DNA of 64,000 nt from Sclerurus mexicanus (GCA_013396755.1 VWZF01002914.1:756335-820334), one strand, 5' to 3'. Shown: positions 12,794 through 25,460, counted from the stretch's first letter. Notes: generated by a model from the letters alone, not told the origin. Numbers and translations: made by a program.

Positions 12794-15385
12794 CGATGAT
12801 GACTGTTGGATAATACTGATTTAATGGGTTATGTACTCACAGGTTATAGCCCTGTAAATATTGTTATTTTGAAAATAGCAAGTAATTCACAGATAAGGGT
12901 AGATAGCAACATGGCTGTTGGCTGCAAATAAGAAGCAAAACTTGGTGATTTTTGTCTTATCTGTGATCTTAAGGAAAACTAGTGAGTGTATTGATTACAA
13001 ACAGTAAAACCTCACTTATCAACTAAGACAATAATTCCCTCAAAAATCCAGTAAACAAACAACATAAGAAAATAAGTAAACAAGAAACAAAATGAAACAA
13101 TGTAAAAGGTTAGCTAACCAAACTACTCCTTTAGGAAACAATGGGGAAGTCATGAAGTATATGCTAGACTGTAATTACTAAGTGTATGTATTTTTTACTC
13201 AACCAACTTTTTAACTTTCTAAAAGGCATAACTTAAGTCCTCCTCACTCAGAAAGTAGATGATTGACCCTTTTAATACAGAAGTGTTTCATATTTTACTG
13301 AGCAGAAACAAAGACAGCATTATACAAAACTTCTAAAAAGCTGGCCTTTTTCCTCATATTATGCATTCATTAGTCTCAAAGTCATAAATTTGTGCTTCAA
13401 AGGAGGAAGCATCCATGTTAAAATTCATATATTTCAAATTCATAGATTTTATTGGTGTGATGAGCAGTACAGATGTTACTAATGTGTAAAAAAAGAGGGA
13501 GCTCCTCTAAGTATCTGTCAGAATTTGTAAAATCCAAGTAGGGCAGGACACAGTATTTGAATGTACTGACATTGCCTTATTTACACGGGATAGTTAAGTA
13601 ATTCATGTTCCCTTTTATGATATATTTTGATGACTAGTTACAAGTTAAAACATCCACAAACGCCGTCACATTCAGTATAGTCCCATCCTATGTGACTTTG
13701 TAAAATTCTGAAGTTTTCCTATTGCACAGGTGAACAAAGCCAAAGGCTTTAAAAGTGGAGCATTGTTTTTTGTTTTGGTTTTTTTATATTTCCATTTTCT
13801 AAAATCACAAAAATACAAGGTAGAGAGTACACATCACTTCAGAACTGCTAGCTTACAGGTGACTCCCCTATTCAACTAAAATACTTGAGAGTAGTAGAAA
13901 AATAAGTATTAGGAATGTGCTGGTGCAAGCCTTGAATATCTGTCAAAATTCTGAAGAAAGGATGGGGATGACAAAATCTAAGTGAGGCTTCTTGATTATT
14001 TTTGTGCTTTCTATGAAAACACTGGCTGTTGACCTGCTCAATCAAATATATTCCTTCTTGCCTTGCTGTCAAAATTATAATGATTTACATTTGTTATTAT
14101 GGTTTGACTATGGTGTTCTTGCATAGAATTGAAAATCTGTCCTGGCCCCAAGGAATTTGTAGGAATCTTGGACAAATAGGTTCAGAAGATCTCAATTTCT
14201 GTATTTATAGAGGATAATAAAAATTAGTTTCCCTCCAAAGGGAAAAATGCCCCATCTACAGTCTCCAGAGTATTTCTGTGCTGTGGATGGTTTTCTTATT
14301 GCAAAACTCATTTCCATAGGTTTTGCAGACAACAAGGCAAGGTAAAAGAAAGACATTTTGAAAAGCATTGTGAAAGTTTATATCTATGAAACACAGCTGA
14401 AAAAATTTCTAAAATCTGGGGGAGATTCAACAAGGGAACACATTCTTCTACTTTGTTTATTTTCTATTTCCTTTAAAAAGTGGTTCAGATGGTCTTTTGT
14501 TTTCTTTACCTCAACTATTTTCATAATTTTAAATAAAGCAGAACTTTCTGCTATTGAACTTGAATTACCATGACTCATTCCTCTGCTGTTTGGAATGCAG
14601 GATATGATATCAAAGTGGTCTTTCTTGAAAACATAACTTAGAAAATTTAAAAATACATAATATTTTTGCAAGGAAGTTAATATTAAAATACTCCAGTATG
14701 TCATCACAGAGAAACAAGTTCATTTTCTGAGACACATAAAAGTCAGTTTTAGTAATGACTTTCTAAGTTCATTGAAATAATGGTAATAAAGCTCGCAGAG
14801 CTTGAATGGTGCCACCAAGACCAGATCACCTTTATAAAGATTATATTCTAATGGAATACAAATATTAAGTACTATTCCTAATAAGGTTTCTTCATAGATT
14901 TTATAGATGGCTAATGTCTCCAAGGAAACAAAGAATTTAATGAAAATTAAAACTGAGGTGAATGTCTCATGTGTTTCTAAATAGAGACATATATACAAAT
15001 CTATAAATATATACACTTAAATCTGAAAATTGTTGAAGAAAAATTGACAACCTTATAATATTTTTAATACACTACTTACTATAATGATACTATAAAACCA
15101 GATACCTTAAATGCCACACTGAATTTCTTAGGAATACAGAATTCACATTTCAATACCAGCTGAACCAGACTGCTTTGACATTTCACCTTAACATGTCCTT
15201 TATTTCAGACTTAAAGAAATATTCCTTGTTCTCTTACTCTAAAAGACTGTGTGTATCTGTATGAGAAGACATTACTAGGTATTACCTTTTTCCCATTATG
15301 TGCAACTGTGAGCAGATCTTCGAGATTTATTATTTAATCCAGCTAATTGAAATATCTCTAAGTGCAGCTTCCTTTTCTTCTTTGT

Positions 15386-15416
15386 TTTTTCTTTGTTTTT
15401 CTTTTTTTTTTTTTTA
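15386..15416. repeat. T-rich tract
   Basis: Runs of T broken by G and C, ending in fourteen T. No element body is recognised around it. Confidence 0.75.
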
Positions 15417-15632
15417 ATATTATTTTAGAGATGGGGAAGGACCAAGAATAACCATAAGCACAGTTCAGCAGCTGGTAGAAAAAAGCTCATAGCAACACTG
15501 AGGCTGTAGGTAAGTGGGTGTTAACCAATAGATCACTTAGTGTTATTTTATATTTATTCTGTTCCAAATACTGGAAACACACATAAAAGTATGAAAACGT
15601 TGGTTATCCTGAATTCTATCTTTTTAAATGTG

Positions 15633-15660
15633 AGTATGATAAGTATGATTAGTATGATAA
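15633..15660. repeat. about three copies of a 10-bp unit
   Basis: The motif AGTATGAT(A/T) is repeated three times in succession. It is a short slippage repeat. Confidence 0.75.
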
Positions 15661-16559
15661 AATGCATTCCTCTAGTGTTTTTCCATGAATTACATGGAAT
15701 AACATTTAGGAAAATAGGTATCTCTTTGTATAAATAGTATAAAGATTCACAATCAGCGTGATAAGCCAGTGAAGCATATTTTTCATCAGATGAAAAGCAG
15801 ACGAGCATCAAACTGCTTTTAATATTTTGAGAATATTAGGATGATGAAGTCTTATATCAGGACCAATAGCATTTAAGAATTAACTAGACAGAGAACACAC
15901 TTTTTAAGTCATACTGTTCATTTCAACAATCCTGGCACATGCTTAAAGGAAGCTCAAGAGAAAAATAAGTATTCTCAAACAGCAAATGTGTTGGGGCCCC
16001 CATTCAGGCACCACCTTAAGGCACATCTTTGTTCTACTTTACTAAACTTACATGAGATGAGAATGTTTTCTAACTCAAAACCCCCTCAAGATTTTATTAG
16101 AGAATAAGTTAGAATAACTAGTCTTTTGGAATAGAAACTTAGAAAAACGATCAGAAGGAGAAAAGGGCTTGTAAACATATTTTCATTTCCTTTTGAGACC
16201 AGAGTTAGCTGTAATCCACTCATTTTTCACATTTTCACAATTTCACCCATCACCAAGTAAATGTCTTTATTTGCATGTCCTGACTATTTTTTTTTCCCTG
16301 CACTTCTCACTAATTCCCTGAAAATCTCCTTCCTGTATTTTCCCTGCAGCATCACTCTCCTGCCACATCACATGGAATTTTCTCCTCACCACACATGCAA
16401 GTTCAACTCCTGCCCTGGGATTGCTGCTTTTCCCTTACAGGTCTCCAGCTCATATGCCACTTTTAAGACAAGACAATTTGAAGGCTATGGACAGCTAAAT
16501 TCAAGCATGTAAAAATGACTTTAGGAAAACCCAGACTCACTATAAATGACACTCACTGG

Positions 16560-16745
16560 GGAAATCAAGGGCAAAAAGAGGAGCTTCTGCTGCTACATAG
16601 TAGTAAAAGGCTGAAAAAGAAAAATATGGTCTCTTTACTGAATGGGGTGGAGGACTTTGTGGCAACAGGTACAGATAATGCTGAGTTATTCATTGCGTTG
16701 TTTACCTCCGCCTTATGGAATAGGTTACAGGAAGATGAGAATTAT
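16560..16745 (+). mobile_element. ancient CR1-type ORF2 linker fragment
   Basis: Within an open frame (16515-16844) the segment translates with SSKRLKKKN, then SLLNGVEDFV, then DNAELFIALFTSAL. This follows the order of the CR1/L3 ORF2 linker between endonuclease and reverse transcriptase: a basic KR patch, a G.LL..(G)DLV block, then an AE.LN.FF.SVF block. The surrounding frame stays open for about 110 codons, which appears to be luck, since no flanking endonuclease or palm motif can be read. It is an old, isolated piece of a LINE and does not encode a working protein. Identification is by motif order only. Confidence 0.6.
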
Positions 16746-18939
16746 CTACAGGTAAAGGAAATTACAAAGAGAGAGAAAGCTAACACTGGTCTCAGGAGAG
16801 AGATGCAGTGTGGATGCAGTGTAATACAACATGAAGCTAATTAGGCACTCCAAGAAGCCTGAGGAACTGGGAAACCAAAGGAAACAACACCCTAGCACAA
16901 CACCCTCTGCCTTTATTGCTGAAGACTGTCAACCAAAACTAGCTCAGGTACCTCTTTGGGGAGCACACAAAGATACTCCTTCACTGCATATCATTAGCCT
17001 TTCATTCCTAATTCACCTGGATAACATACATGTAAGTTGCCATGCATTCACACTGCAGACATTAATTCATAAAGGTTAGCAATATGTTGGCATTTCCATA
17101 CTTAATTCTCTATAAACACTGATTAGTAATAGTTAAAGTTATTGATGTGAGCAGTGTATTTTACAGGAAAATTGGGGTCTGTTATCAGTCAATGTGACAA
17201 TTATTTGAAAAATATTATATGTTGCTCATTGCAGTAGGACAAGCTTATTACCAACAGAGATCCACAAGGCAATAGATATACAGAAAAAAAGTGGATAGTC
17301 TGTCAAAGAAATCTTCACATATATTTTACAGCCTGAATGGAGACCATTTACTGCTTACAAAATCGAATTTCTTTTCGAAGAAATCATGATGCCACGAGAG
17401 TCTAAGTGGTTTTAGGGGGAAAAAGGATCTTTAATAAATGAAATTCAATTGAAACAGAGAGCAATAATGTATATTCAGTAAGCATTCAAAAATTAAACTG
17501 ATAAATGTAACTTCTACTCAATCTTATGTTCTCTAGATTTAATTAAAAGTTAAATGTGAACGTTAGAATGTGAGTGAGTGAAAGAACCACAAAAATTGAC
17601 TTTGAGAATATGATAAATGTGTGCAGTACAGCTACCTGTTAGTCTTATAAATCTAATTATGAAGAGCGGATAGTCTGAATTCTTTGAGAGCACACCTTCC
17701 CTGGATACTTTTCTTCTTCTTCCACTTGCTTTCTATGCTGTCATATAACAGGGAAATAATTTCAAAACTGAAAAATTTATACCACAGAACAATATTCATA
17801 GAACACAACATTGCTGAGTGAATGTGTGGTTAACCTTTGATATATAGTCATAAAACAGAAAGCTGATATTATAGAGGATTAAGTTTGGGGCTGATTAAAC
17901 TCAATGGCAAACATTCTATTGGGTCTTAAAGACACAGGGGTTTGACTTTGCATTCTATTTGGCATTTTAAGGCCAAGATAGAGATTTATAATGTCAGAAA
18001 CCTTGGCTCTGTCTTAGCATAAATCCAAAATCTTGGGTGTGTAAGGTATAAATTAGTCCATTTGCAAGTTCTTTGATATAAAACTGTTTTAGACTCAAGA
18101 GGTCATTGCAGCTTTAAAATTACAACACTGAACCATATATACTGACTGTCTCTTTTTCCATTAAGAAATTCACTAAAGGTAAAATTATGATCTATTCTAA
18201 ACATGGTGTGGCATATGCCAACAAGACAAGGCAAATTGTAAATTCTAGCCTCTGAAAAGCAAAAGTAAGATAAAATTTACTATAGTAACCAGGAACTAGT
18301 GTGGTAGAAAGATCACTTAAACTTACATTTTGAATCTTCTTGAAATGCTGGTGGACTATTTGCAAAACTATTCCACAATTCTATTCCAGCTACTGCAGCC
18401 ACATATGTCCTCTTAGATCTTCAGGCTTTCACTATTAATACCAGCACCATGTGCTAGCAGCAAATATGGTATCTGTTTGACATTTCAGAGGAGGAAGGTG
18501 TAAAAGAAGTTTGCTAATGGCTAACTTCTTCCCTCCCTTCAATTGGAACATCTTCTGGAAGAAACTTAGGGGAAAAGCTACTTGCCTGCTCTGTCTTTCA
18601 GCTGTCAGTGTTTTTGATTTCAAACCTTCTCATTTGTTTGTAAGTTTCTGTAAAAATTTTAAAAATTTGCATTTTTTGAATGCAGATGGGAAGAAGAATA
18701 GAAGTTATAGCACATTTATAAGGAAAAGATTGGGATTCAACAGTCTCAACCCCTTTGTCACACAAAAGTGACTGATTGAGACCAGACATGGCTGCAATAA
18801 TGTACTTTGAATACAATTAATGTGTTTTAGTGTGTGTGTGTGTCTGCGTTTAATGCTAGGGCAGACAAAGAATGAGAGGCCCAGTGAAAGATGGCTTCTA
18901 TCAGTCAGTAATGCCAAACAGTCACCAAAGAAAGGGAAG
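16746..18939. other. AT-rich non-coding stretch, no gene seen
   Basis: Nothing coding is supported. A short GT run occurs at 18830-18844. Small overlapping open frames near 18430-18920 on both strands have no recognisable content. Confidence 0.65.
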
Positions 18940-19870
18940 AGCTTAACACTGAAAATAAACTGTTATTTATTAGCAACCACAGGGCAGATATCGACTTCTG
19001 ATACAACAAATTCATCTGTGGAAAAAAACCCCTCAGTCTTATACAAAAGAAAACCTATATTTGTCCAAAAAGTGGGACTTGGGATTTTTTTTGGGTTTTT
19101 TTAGAGGTAAATCAGACCAGGTCAGAGAATCTTTAAGAGACAAGGCTGCTGCAGCTCCCTGTTCCCAGGTTCAACAGGTAACAAGGCTGAACACTCATTC
19201 CCAGTAAAACATGCACAGGTATATGGAGCACAGGTATAAACCACAGGCATACAGGTCTGGCCACACATCTACACAACAAACTGACAAAGCACTCCTTCGA
19301 GCAAGATGGCATGAATGGCCTTATCCTGCTCCCATCTCTGCCTGAGCACAATGGAGGAGTATGCATTGTGCATATGTACATAGGGGATGGCCCCACAGCT
19401 CAGCTCAGACATCCAATCTACTGGCATCTGGACACACAACCTTCCTAGGCCACAGCCCTGTTCTAGCTGCTGGCACAAATACTCGTACAGACACAGAACA
19501 ACTTTGGATTCCTCTGGTCCCCAATAACCATGCCACATCTTATTCCTGTGGTTTCACTCTTAGAGACCCACTCACCCCCTGGCTCCCAGACCACCATACC
19601 TACCTGGTGACTCACCTTGTTTGATCTATGCTGTCACTCATGCACTCCTTTACACACCCACACTTGCCCTAGTAGCTGGCACCATGGACACATGGGTCCC
19701 TCTGACTTGAGGTCCTTCTGCAGTTGCTAACATCCACATCCACCCACTGAGGTCTCTGCAGCTGCTGCCACCACAGACACACAGGTCCTCCAAATTGTGA
19801 TCTGGCTGAAATCACACCTCCATACAAAATACACGAGATCCATCTCTACAGAGATACATTTGAAATAACT
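18940..19870. other. GC-richer unidentified block
   Basis: This block is clearly richer in G and C than its surroundings and is full of CAGC, CACA and CCAC words. Overlapping open frames of 79-94 codons occur on both strands, which fits composition more than coding. A reversed AATAAA lies at its left edge near 18968, so a minus-strand retroviral LTR or internal region is possible. No motif proves that. The right end includes a degenerate minisatellite (19669-19800). Confidence 0.35.
19669..19800. repeat. degenerate minisatellite, about three units of 40-48 bp
   Basis: Three successive units share the pattern CTGC(A/T)G(C/T)TG(C/G)CACC followed by ACACA.GTCC and a GAGGTC join. The third unit (from about 19757) and the middle unit (from about 19710) are the most alike. 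A looser related copy may occur near 19467. Confidence 0.45.
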
Positions 19871-20224
19871 GGAGTACCAGTGTATTCAGTATTTATCCAA
19901 CTTCTCAGGTGAGGTTTGAATCAGGTTTGCCCCAGCCAGTCTGTGACTGGTATTTCAGTTATTTTGAAGGAGGGTTACATATCCACATGGATTTCTGTCA
20001 TGAAAGGACTGTAGAGCTGACATACTCAAACCCAAGTGAAAAAGAATACAGATATTTTGAAATCACCCATTTGGAAATAGAAAATGAGTGGATGTTTCCT
20101 TTCTTATTTATGAAAATTGTAAAACAGAAGGCAGGATTTAGGAGAGAAGAAAGTGAGTAGACTGACACCTTCTTTCAAACCCTGCCTCATCCACAAATTT
20201 CCTTGCCAGTTCTATTCATTCACC

Positions 20225-20370
20225 CTGTTGTTATAGGTAAATGATACTAGGTTGTAATATAGCAATAAAATTTATTGAAGATTTATATAAAAGGCAAATA
20301 AGCAAAACAGCGCGCTGGGCTGCCGGGGAGACCCCTGCTCCACTCACGGCACGCAAGCGCAATCAGCAAA
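20225..20370 (-). mobile_element. 3' part of an LTR, cut off at an N
   Basis: On the minus strand the order is a CpG-rich segment, then TATATAAA (plus coordinates 20282-20289), then AATAAA (20271-20276) and a T-rich end. This is the U3-R layout of a retroviral LTR. Six CpG dinucleotides lie within 20311-20360, far above the window's background, so the copy seems younger than the other repeats or little methylated. The exact 3' end is uncertain (a TG on the plus strand at 20225 or 20242). The upstream part is missing because the match runs into a single N at 20371. Confidence 0.5.
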
Positions 20371-20371
20371 N
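20371..20371. other. single unresolved base at the edge of an LTR
   Basis: One N directly follows the CpG-rich LTR segment. The sequence beyond it is ordinary AT-rich DNA, so most of the LTR, and possibly more, may be missing from the assembly. Confidence 0.5.
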
Positions 20372-21059
20372 ATAGTTCATCTTTTGTCTCCAAAATCAAA
20401 ATGGTATCTTCTATACTTACTGTGTTGCTATGAGCTTAAAATCCATTAATGTTTAAGTGGTAAAGGTGATAGTCAGCTGAAAAGTACAGTTGAATACTGT
20501 GATGTGTTTATGCCAATAAAATAAGGATGATTATTAATATTGGCTATGACTAAAGCAAAATCTATTAAAATTAGTTGATTAATCATGAAAATATTTTTAG
20601 GTTTTTTATGTGGAACTCTGATATTGAGAACCTTATTAAGACAAATATTTAAACTCAAAGAAAAATGCCAGACTGATTGGATAAAATCCACCTTTAGTAA
20701 ATCAGGATTTATTTTAATTGCTACGGTCAAATAGGTGATTTCTTTAATGCACCCTTTTAAATACTTACATTTTATCAAATCTGATGTGTTTATAGTTACT
20801 TTCGTATAGTTAATTTCCTATTTTTCATTCATCTCCTGATTGCAGTTACTAATTTTGCTTTTTTTCAGCCACTAAGTATGAACCTTGTTAATACGTTTAA
20901 TAAGAATCCATGCTACTGAACTCAGTTTTGTCTGTCAATTATTCAGTATCTCTGATGAAGATTACTCAATCTTCTTGACTCCAACAGTCATCTGAGTTTT
21001 ATTTTACCTTAGCTATTGCAATTTGCATTTCTATATCTCATTCCCATTAGCCTTTGTCA

Positions 21060-21340
21060 CTGTGTTATAGATTTCTCTTTATTGAAAACTGAGATGAAGC
21101 ATTCATTTAATTTTTGAGCCAGACCCATATTATCTTTTAGACAATACCCACTTTTGACATACTGCTGCTCCACTTTTTTCTCTATTTTCTAGAGAACCTT
21201 TCTCGCTTGTTATAATTGCCTTTGCAAGGTTTGTCTCTGCCTCTGCCTGACTTTCAACAATTCTCATTTTATGAATAAGAATTGAGGTCCACCCTTTCAA
21301 TAGTCTTATCCACCTACTGAGATGTAGTCCTGTCATTTAT
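21060..21340 (-). mobile_element. ancient CR1/L3 ORF2 linker fragment
   Basis: The minus strand reads first AEAETNLAKAI...SEKGS and then, after a frame change, LAQKLNECFISVFNKE. Both blocks fit the linker of CR1/L3 ORF2 proteins, where a KAKA.LELNLAR segment is followed by an AE.LNE.F.SVF segment. The frame change and stops show it is long dead. The divergence suggests an insertion older than the avian CR1 copies with readable octamer tails. Confidence 0.55.
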
Positions 21341-21686
21341 TTATCAATAGTATCTTTTCTGTTACAAATCTAGTTGACAATAACTCCTTTTACTCAGTAA
21401 CCTTAATCTTCCACTGCATATTTTTTATTATCCTCTCAGCAACACAAACTTTCCATTGCGTCACAAACAGCAGAAAATTACAAATCATGTTTAATAGAGG
21501 CCAACTGAAAATAGTACAGGACTCACACATACCTGGATGTTGTGAACTGTGAACTTCTTTGGAGAACCAACACTATATTCCACACTACATATTATGCTGC
21601 AGCCTTTCTCCATTAACTGATTTTGGCTGTATCTTGGATGTGCCCATTCACTACTTAGTTTTCTTTAGTAGAATAAGACTTAAGTG

Positions 21687-21934
21687 GAATCATTAAGGTT
21701 GAAGAAGACTTTCAAGATCATTGAGTCGAACTGTCAACCCAGCACCACCATCATGTTCACCACTACCCCATGTTCTCAAGTGCCATGTCCACGTTTTTAA
21801 ACACACTCAGGGACTGGGAGTTCCCTGGGCAGTCTGTTACAATGCTTTAAAACCCCTTCTATCAAGAAATTTTTCCTACTATTTAATTTAAACCTCCCCT
21901 GGAACAACATAAGGCTATTTCCTCTTATCCTGTC
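21687..21934 (-). mobile_element. CR1 LINE 3' end
   Basis: The plus strand starts GAATCATTAAGGTTGAAGA and goes on through a segment rich in ACCACCATC, a CCTGGGCAGTCTGTTACAATG block, AAGAAATTTTTCCTA and TCCTCTTATCCTGTC. This is the reverse complement of the avian CR1 3' region and 3' untranslated end. It is 5'-truncated, as is usual for CR1, leaving about 250 bp of an element of several kilobases. No coding capacity remains. Confidence 0.92.
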
Positions 21935-23002
21935 ATATGTACAAATAAATATAAATATATAATAGGCAGCACAGTCCTGGAAACAATTAAAGTGGAATTT
22001 CTAAAATGGAGATGTCAAAGAAGAAATCAACAAGATGCACCACTTGCTTCTAGACACTACTGCCTATAGAAGAGTAATCACTAGAGTTATACCTAACACA
22101 GATTTAGAAAAAGAAGGCAGGCCAAGATGACCCAAATTCTCTGCAGAGCTTGGGACTGAGCATGATGGGGACAAGCTGTGGTTTAAGTACTTTGATTCCT
22201 TGGTTATGTAAGATCAGATCAAGAACAGTGCCCAGTGACTGGGGTCTAAAAGTGTCTCATCTTGTTCAGGAGGAGCAATTTTAATACAGTCAGATTGGAC
22301 AGAGAAGCACAAAACTTTGTGGTGGCTCCTGGCTGGCTAAAGTCAAGGATGCAATAGTGAGGGGCGGACACATGGGGCGGCCTCGTTGGAGGAAAGCTAT
22401 AAGCTGAAAATAGAAGCATGAAACTGGAGCTCTCTGAAGTATAGTTCTTCCCTTAGACCACTCTCTTCAGTATCATAAAACGCTACGGCATACCCCAAGA
22501 CTGGATATATTTGATACTTAAGAGACTTCCAAATCCTAGCCAATGGCTAGAATGTACTCTTAGACAGAGGCATGCTCTTATTTTCTTTACAAAAGCATAT
22601 AAATGCATCTCAATGCTGTTAATATTATTTTAATCAATATTAGTTGTATGTTCTTTAAAATTAACCTATATTCATGTTATATACATTGAAAAAACAAAAG
22701 AAGTATAAAGTCTTTGATGTTTTGCTGCTAAAAGGGACAGAAATATCTGAATATAATTGCCATTTCCCTGGTGGAAATGTCAGACAAATCCACCTCTGTT
22801 TCTTTTTTTCCTTTACTTTCTAATAATATGCTGAGGAACTTTTTAAAAAGCCTGCATATTCATCAGCACAAGTGAAACTTCACTTTTTTTCTGTCTGTGG
22901 AGATGGTTATTATAGGTTTGCACTTCTAATTGAAGCATTGATGAACATGCCCCACACTGCAGCAAATATAAAATAATTGTTAGGCAGATTATGTGGTTTT
23001 CT

Positions 23003-23053
23003 GGGGGGGGGGGGGGNNNNNNNNNNNNNNNNNNNNNNNNNNGGGGGGGGGGG
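23003..23053. other. assembly gap of 26 N flanked by poly-G
   Basis: Fourteen G, then 26 N (23017-23042), then eleven G. Either a real G homopolymer defeated sequencing, or the G runs are low-signal base calls at read ends. The true length is unknown. Confidence 0.9.
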
Positions 23054-23302
23054 AACCTAACAAAAAATTGGAAGCACTGGCATGATAATGACTACCCCAG
23101 TGGGATATTTCCTAGTATCACTTACCATCAAGAGAAATTAAAGCAGTGGAGGCAGGATATTTTTTCATAAAATGACAAGCTTTTGGTTCTTCTTCATATA
23201 ACAATCACCCGATGCCCAGAGGTCAGATCCAACCATTCTGTATTTGTAAGGCAGAAGCAAACTTTTTCCTTTCTGAACAAAGAATCCCCAAAGAACCAAA
23301 TG

Positions 23303-23352
23303 AAAAAAAAACAAAAACAAACAAAAAAACCCAAACCAAATTGAAAAAAAAC
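23303..23352. repeat. A-rich tract with AAC and CCC
   Basis: Runs of A broken by C and by CCC. It is one of several similar tracts in the window. Confidence 0.75.
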
Positions 23353-25438
23353 AGGCAGCCCAGATGGAAAAGACTAATAGTTTCCTGCATATCTTAAAAG
23401 GACAAATTCAAGTCTGACACATACGGCACAGAACAGAAAAGAAATACTCTGGTTCATGGTTGCCTTCTCCCTTTCCCCCCTTCTTGTTCACTAATATATA
23501 GCTACCTGATACTTGAGCCTCAGTCTGAGGCATTTTTTAGCAGCATACTCAAAGGTGACAATAAGACAGTGATGGCAAAATAAAGCAACTCCCGCGTTTC
23601 TCTCATAATCAGCACTAGATCTACAACTAGACCAAACAACTGCTTTGCACAGCTTAAATAGGGACAGAAGAGTCTACTGGTCTCTGAAGTTACTAATGTT
23701 GAGGGTCTGTCTACCTGTATGACTTCCTGACATGATTCATAGCTGATGCAAATTATGGCAGTTTACATCACTGAAATAAAACCTCTAGATTTGAATTTTG
23801 TTTAATATGAAGAAAAACCTAAAAAGTTAAGAGCAGTATATAGCTTGTTAAGCTTTTGTTTACATTTCATCCTAATAATTTGGGCTGTGGATTGCCATCC
23901 CTGTTGTCACAATAACCTTTTAACCACTTACAAATTGTTTTAATTCAGGACAGGAATAGAAAATATTCGTAGTGCTGACTGTTGCTCAGTTTTGCTCTTT
24001 GTTGAAAACAAATGCTAACCTGAAAGAGTAAAAGCCAGAGGGAGTTCTGCTGTAAGCTAGTGAATGTTAGATTAGAGAAAGTGCTTATTCCAAATATTCA
24101 GCTCCTGATTACTGATAGGGAAAGCAACAACAAAAAAAAAGGTAGTTACGGAGGGAAAAAAAAAAAAAAAGACAAACACAACAAACTTGCCATGGTAAGA
24201 CTAACTGAAAATATTTGGAATTATTAGGGGAAAAGTAGCTACTCTCTTCTTAGTTTCTCTTTTGTTCAATAATAGAAGTTTATTTTTTTAATACTCTTCA
24301 TATAAAATTTAATAAAAAAGAAGTAAGGTTCTTAAGTATCTTGAACCTGGCAGCTGATTCAGTGAAAAACAAATCAACCATCTCAAAAAGTCATGCAGCT
24401 GGAAATTCCTCTCTTAGTAAAGAGATGGGATTGAGAGACATACACAGTATTAAGCATGCTCTAGAGCGTTCCTACTAAAGGCTCCTGTCTTACTAAAGGA
24501 AAAACATCATAAACGTGCAGGTAGCACTTTAAACCACTTAGACTGAACCTCCTGTGCTCAGCTGCTAGGCATTTTGGAACTAGATAATTAATGCCAATAT
24601 TTAGCACAGGAACAGGTGGGAAAAAAAATGACTAATTTCTTCTCTCTTCCAAGTCAACAACCACTGTCTTTCAAAAATACAATTCTTATCACTGCCTGCT
24701 GTTTCCATTTCTTGTCAACCTTGTTGCTCCAACACGGGGCTGCAATAAACGAACAGCTGGATGCATCGTTCTACTGCAAGTGGAACAGCTTCATTTCTGC
24801 AGCAAGTGCCATGTCTTAATGTGCTCATGTTGCCTCCCTTGAATGGGTCAAAAAATGTGAACTCTTTGACAGGAGGATCAACAGCATGTGTGTTGCAAGT
24901 GACACCAGTTCAGTTAGACTGCTAAACTAAGCAAGCTTCATTAGAAGAGGAAGGGAAAAGAGAGGTACACGTTTTTACTGTTTTCCAGGCATACGTGATA
25001 AAAGTGAAGGAAGACAGAACAGACCATAAAAATTCTGGCTTTTTGTTTATCAATTCATCAATAAAGGCATTCATTCAAGTCGGATACAAATGTTAACTCT
25101 GAACGTTAATGCTGAAAGAGGAGTTGATTTAAATGTACTTAAGTTAAAGAACAACATTTTCACAACTTTTTTTACCCCAGCTTCTTCAGTCTGCCTCTAC
25201 TAATCACATTGCTAGTACTAGCAATATATAGCAATAGTAATTTCCTCTTTCTGGTTGAATGACCTTGTCAGTGACCATAGAAGTTTTTATTGGGCAGATC
25301 CAGGCCTATAGCAGCTTCTTCATATTTAGTCCTGAAATGCCTCAAAGTTTACATAAACAACTAAGCTAAGGAAAATTATTAATACACTTAGAAGAACCAT
25401 ATGATCCTAGATCTTTCCCCAGTGCCACACATAAGAAA

Positions 25439-25460
25439 CATTGATAGTGTCCTATCAATG
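25439..25460. repeat. perfect 9-bp hairpin
   Basis: CATTGATAG is followed after 4 bases by its exact reverse complement. No U-run follows and no function is implied. Confidence 0.7.

Larger units (their letters stand above)
12794..16559. other. AT-rich non-coding stretch, no gene seen
   Basis: No gene or repeat family is recognised. Open frames reach 107 codons at most (14384-14707, minus strand) and show no domain. There is a T-rich tract at 15386-15416 and a short tandem repeat at 15633-15660. Confidence 0.65.
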
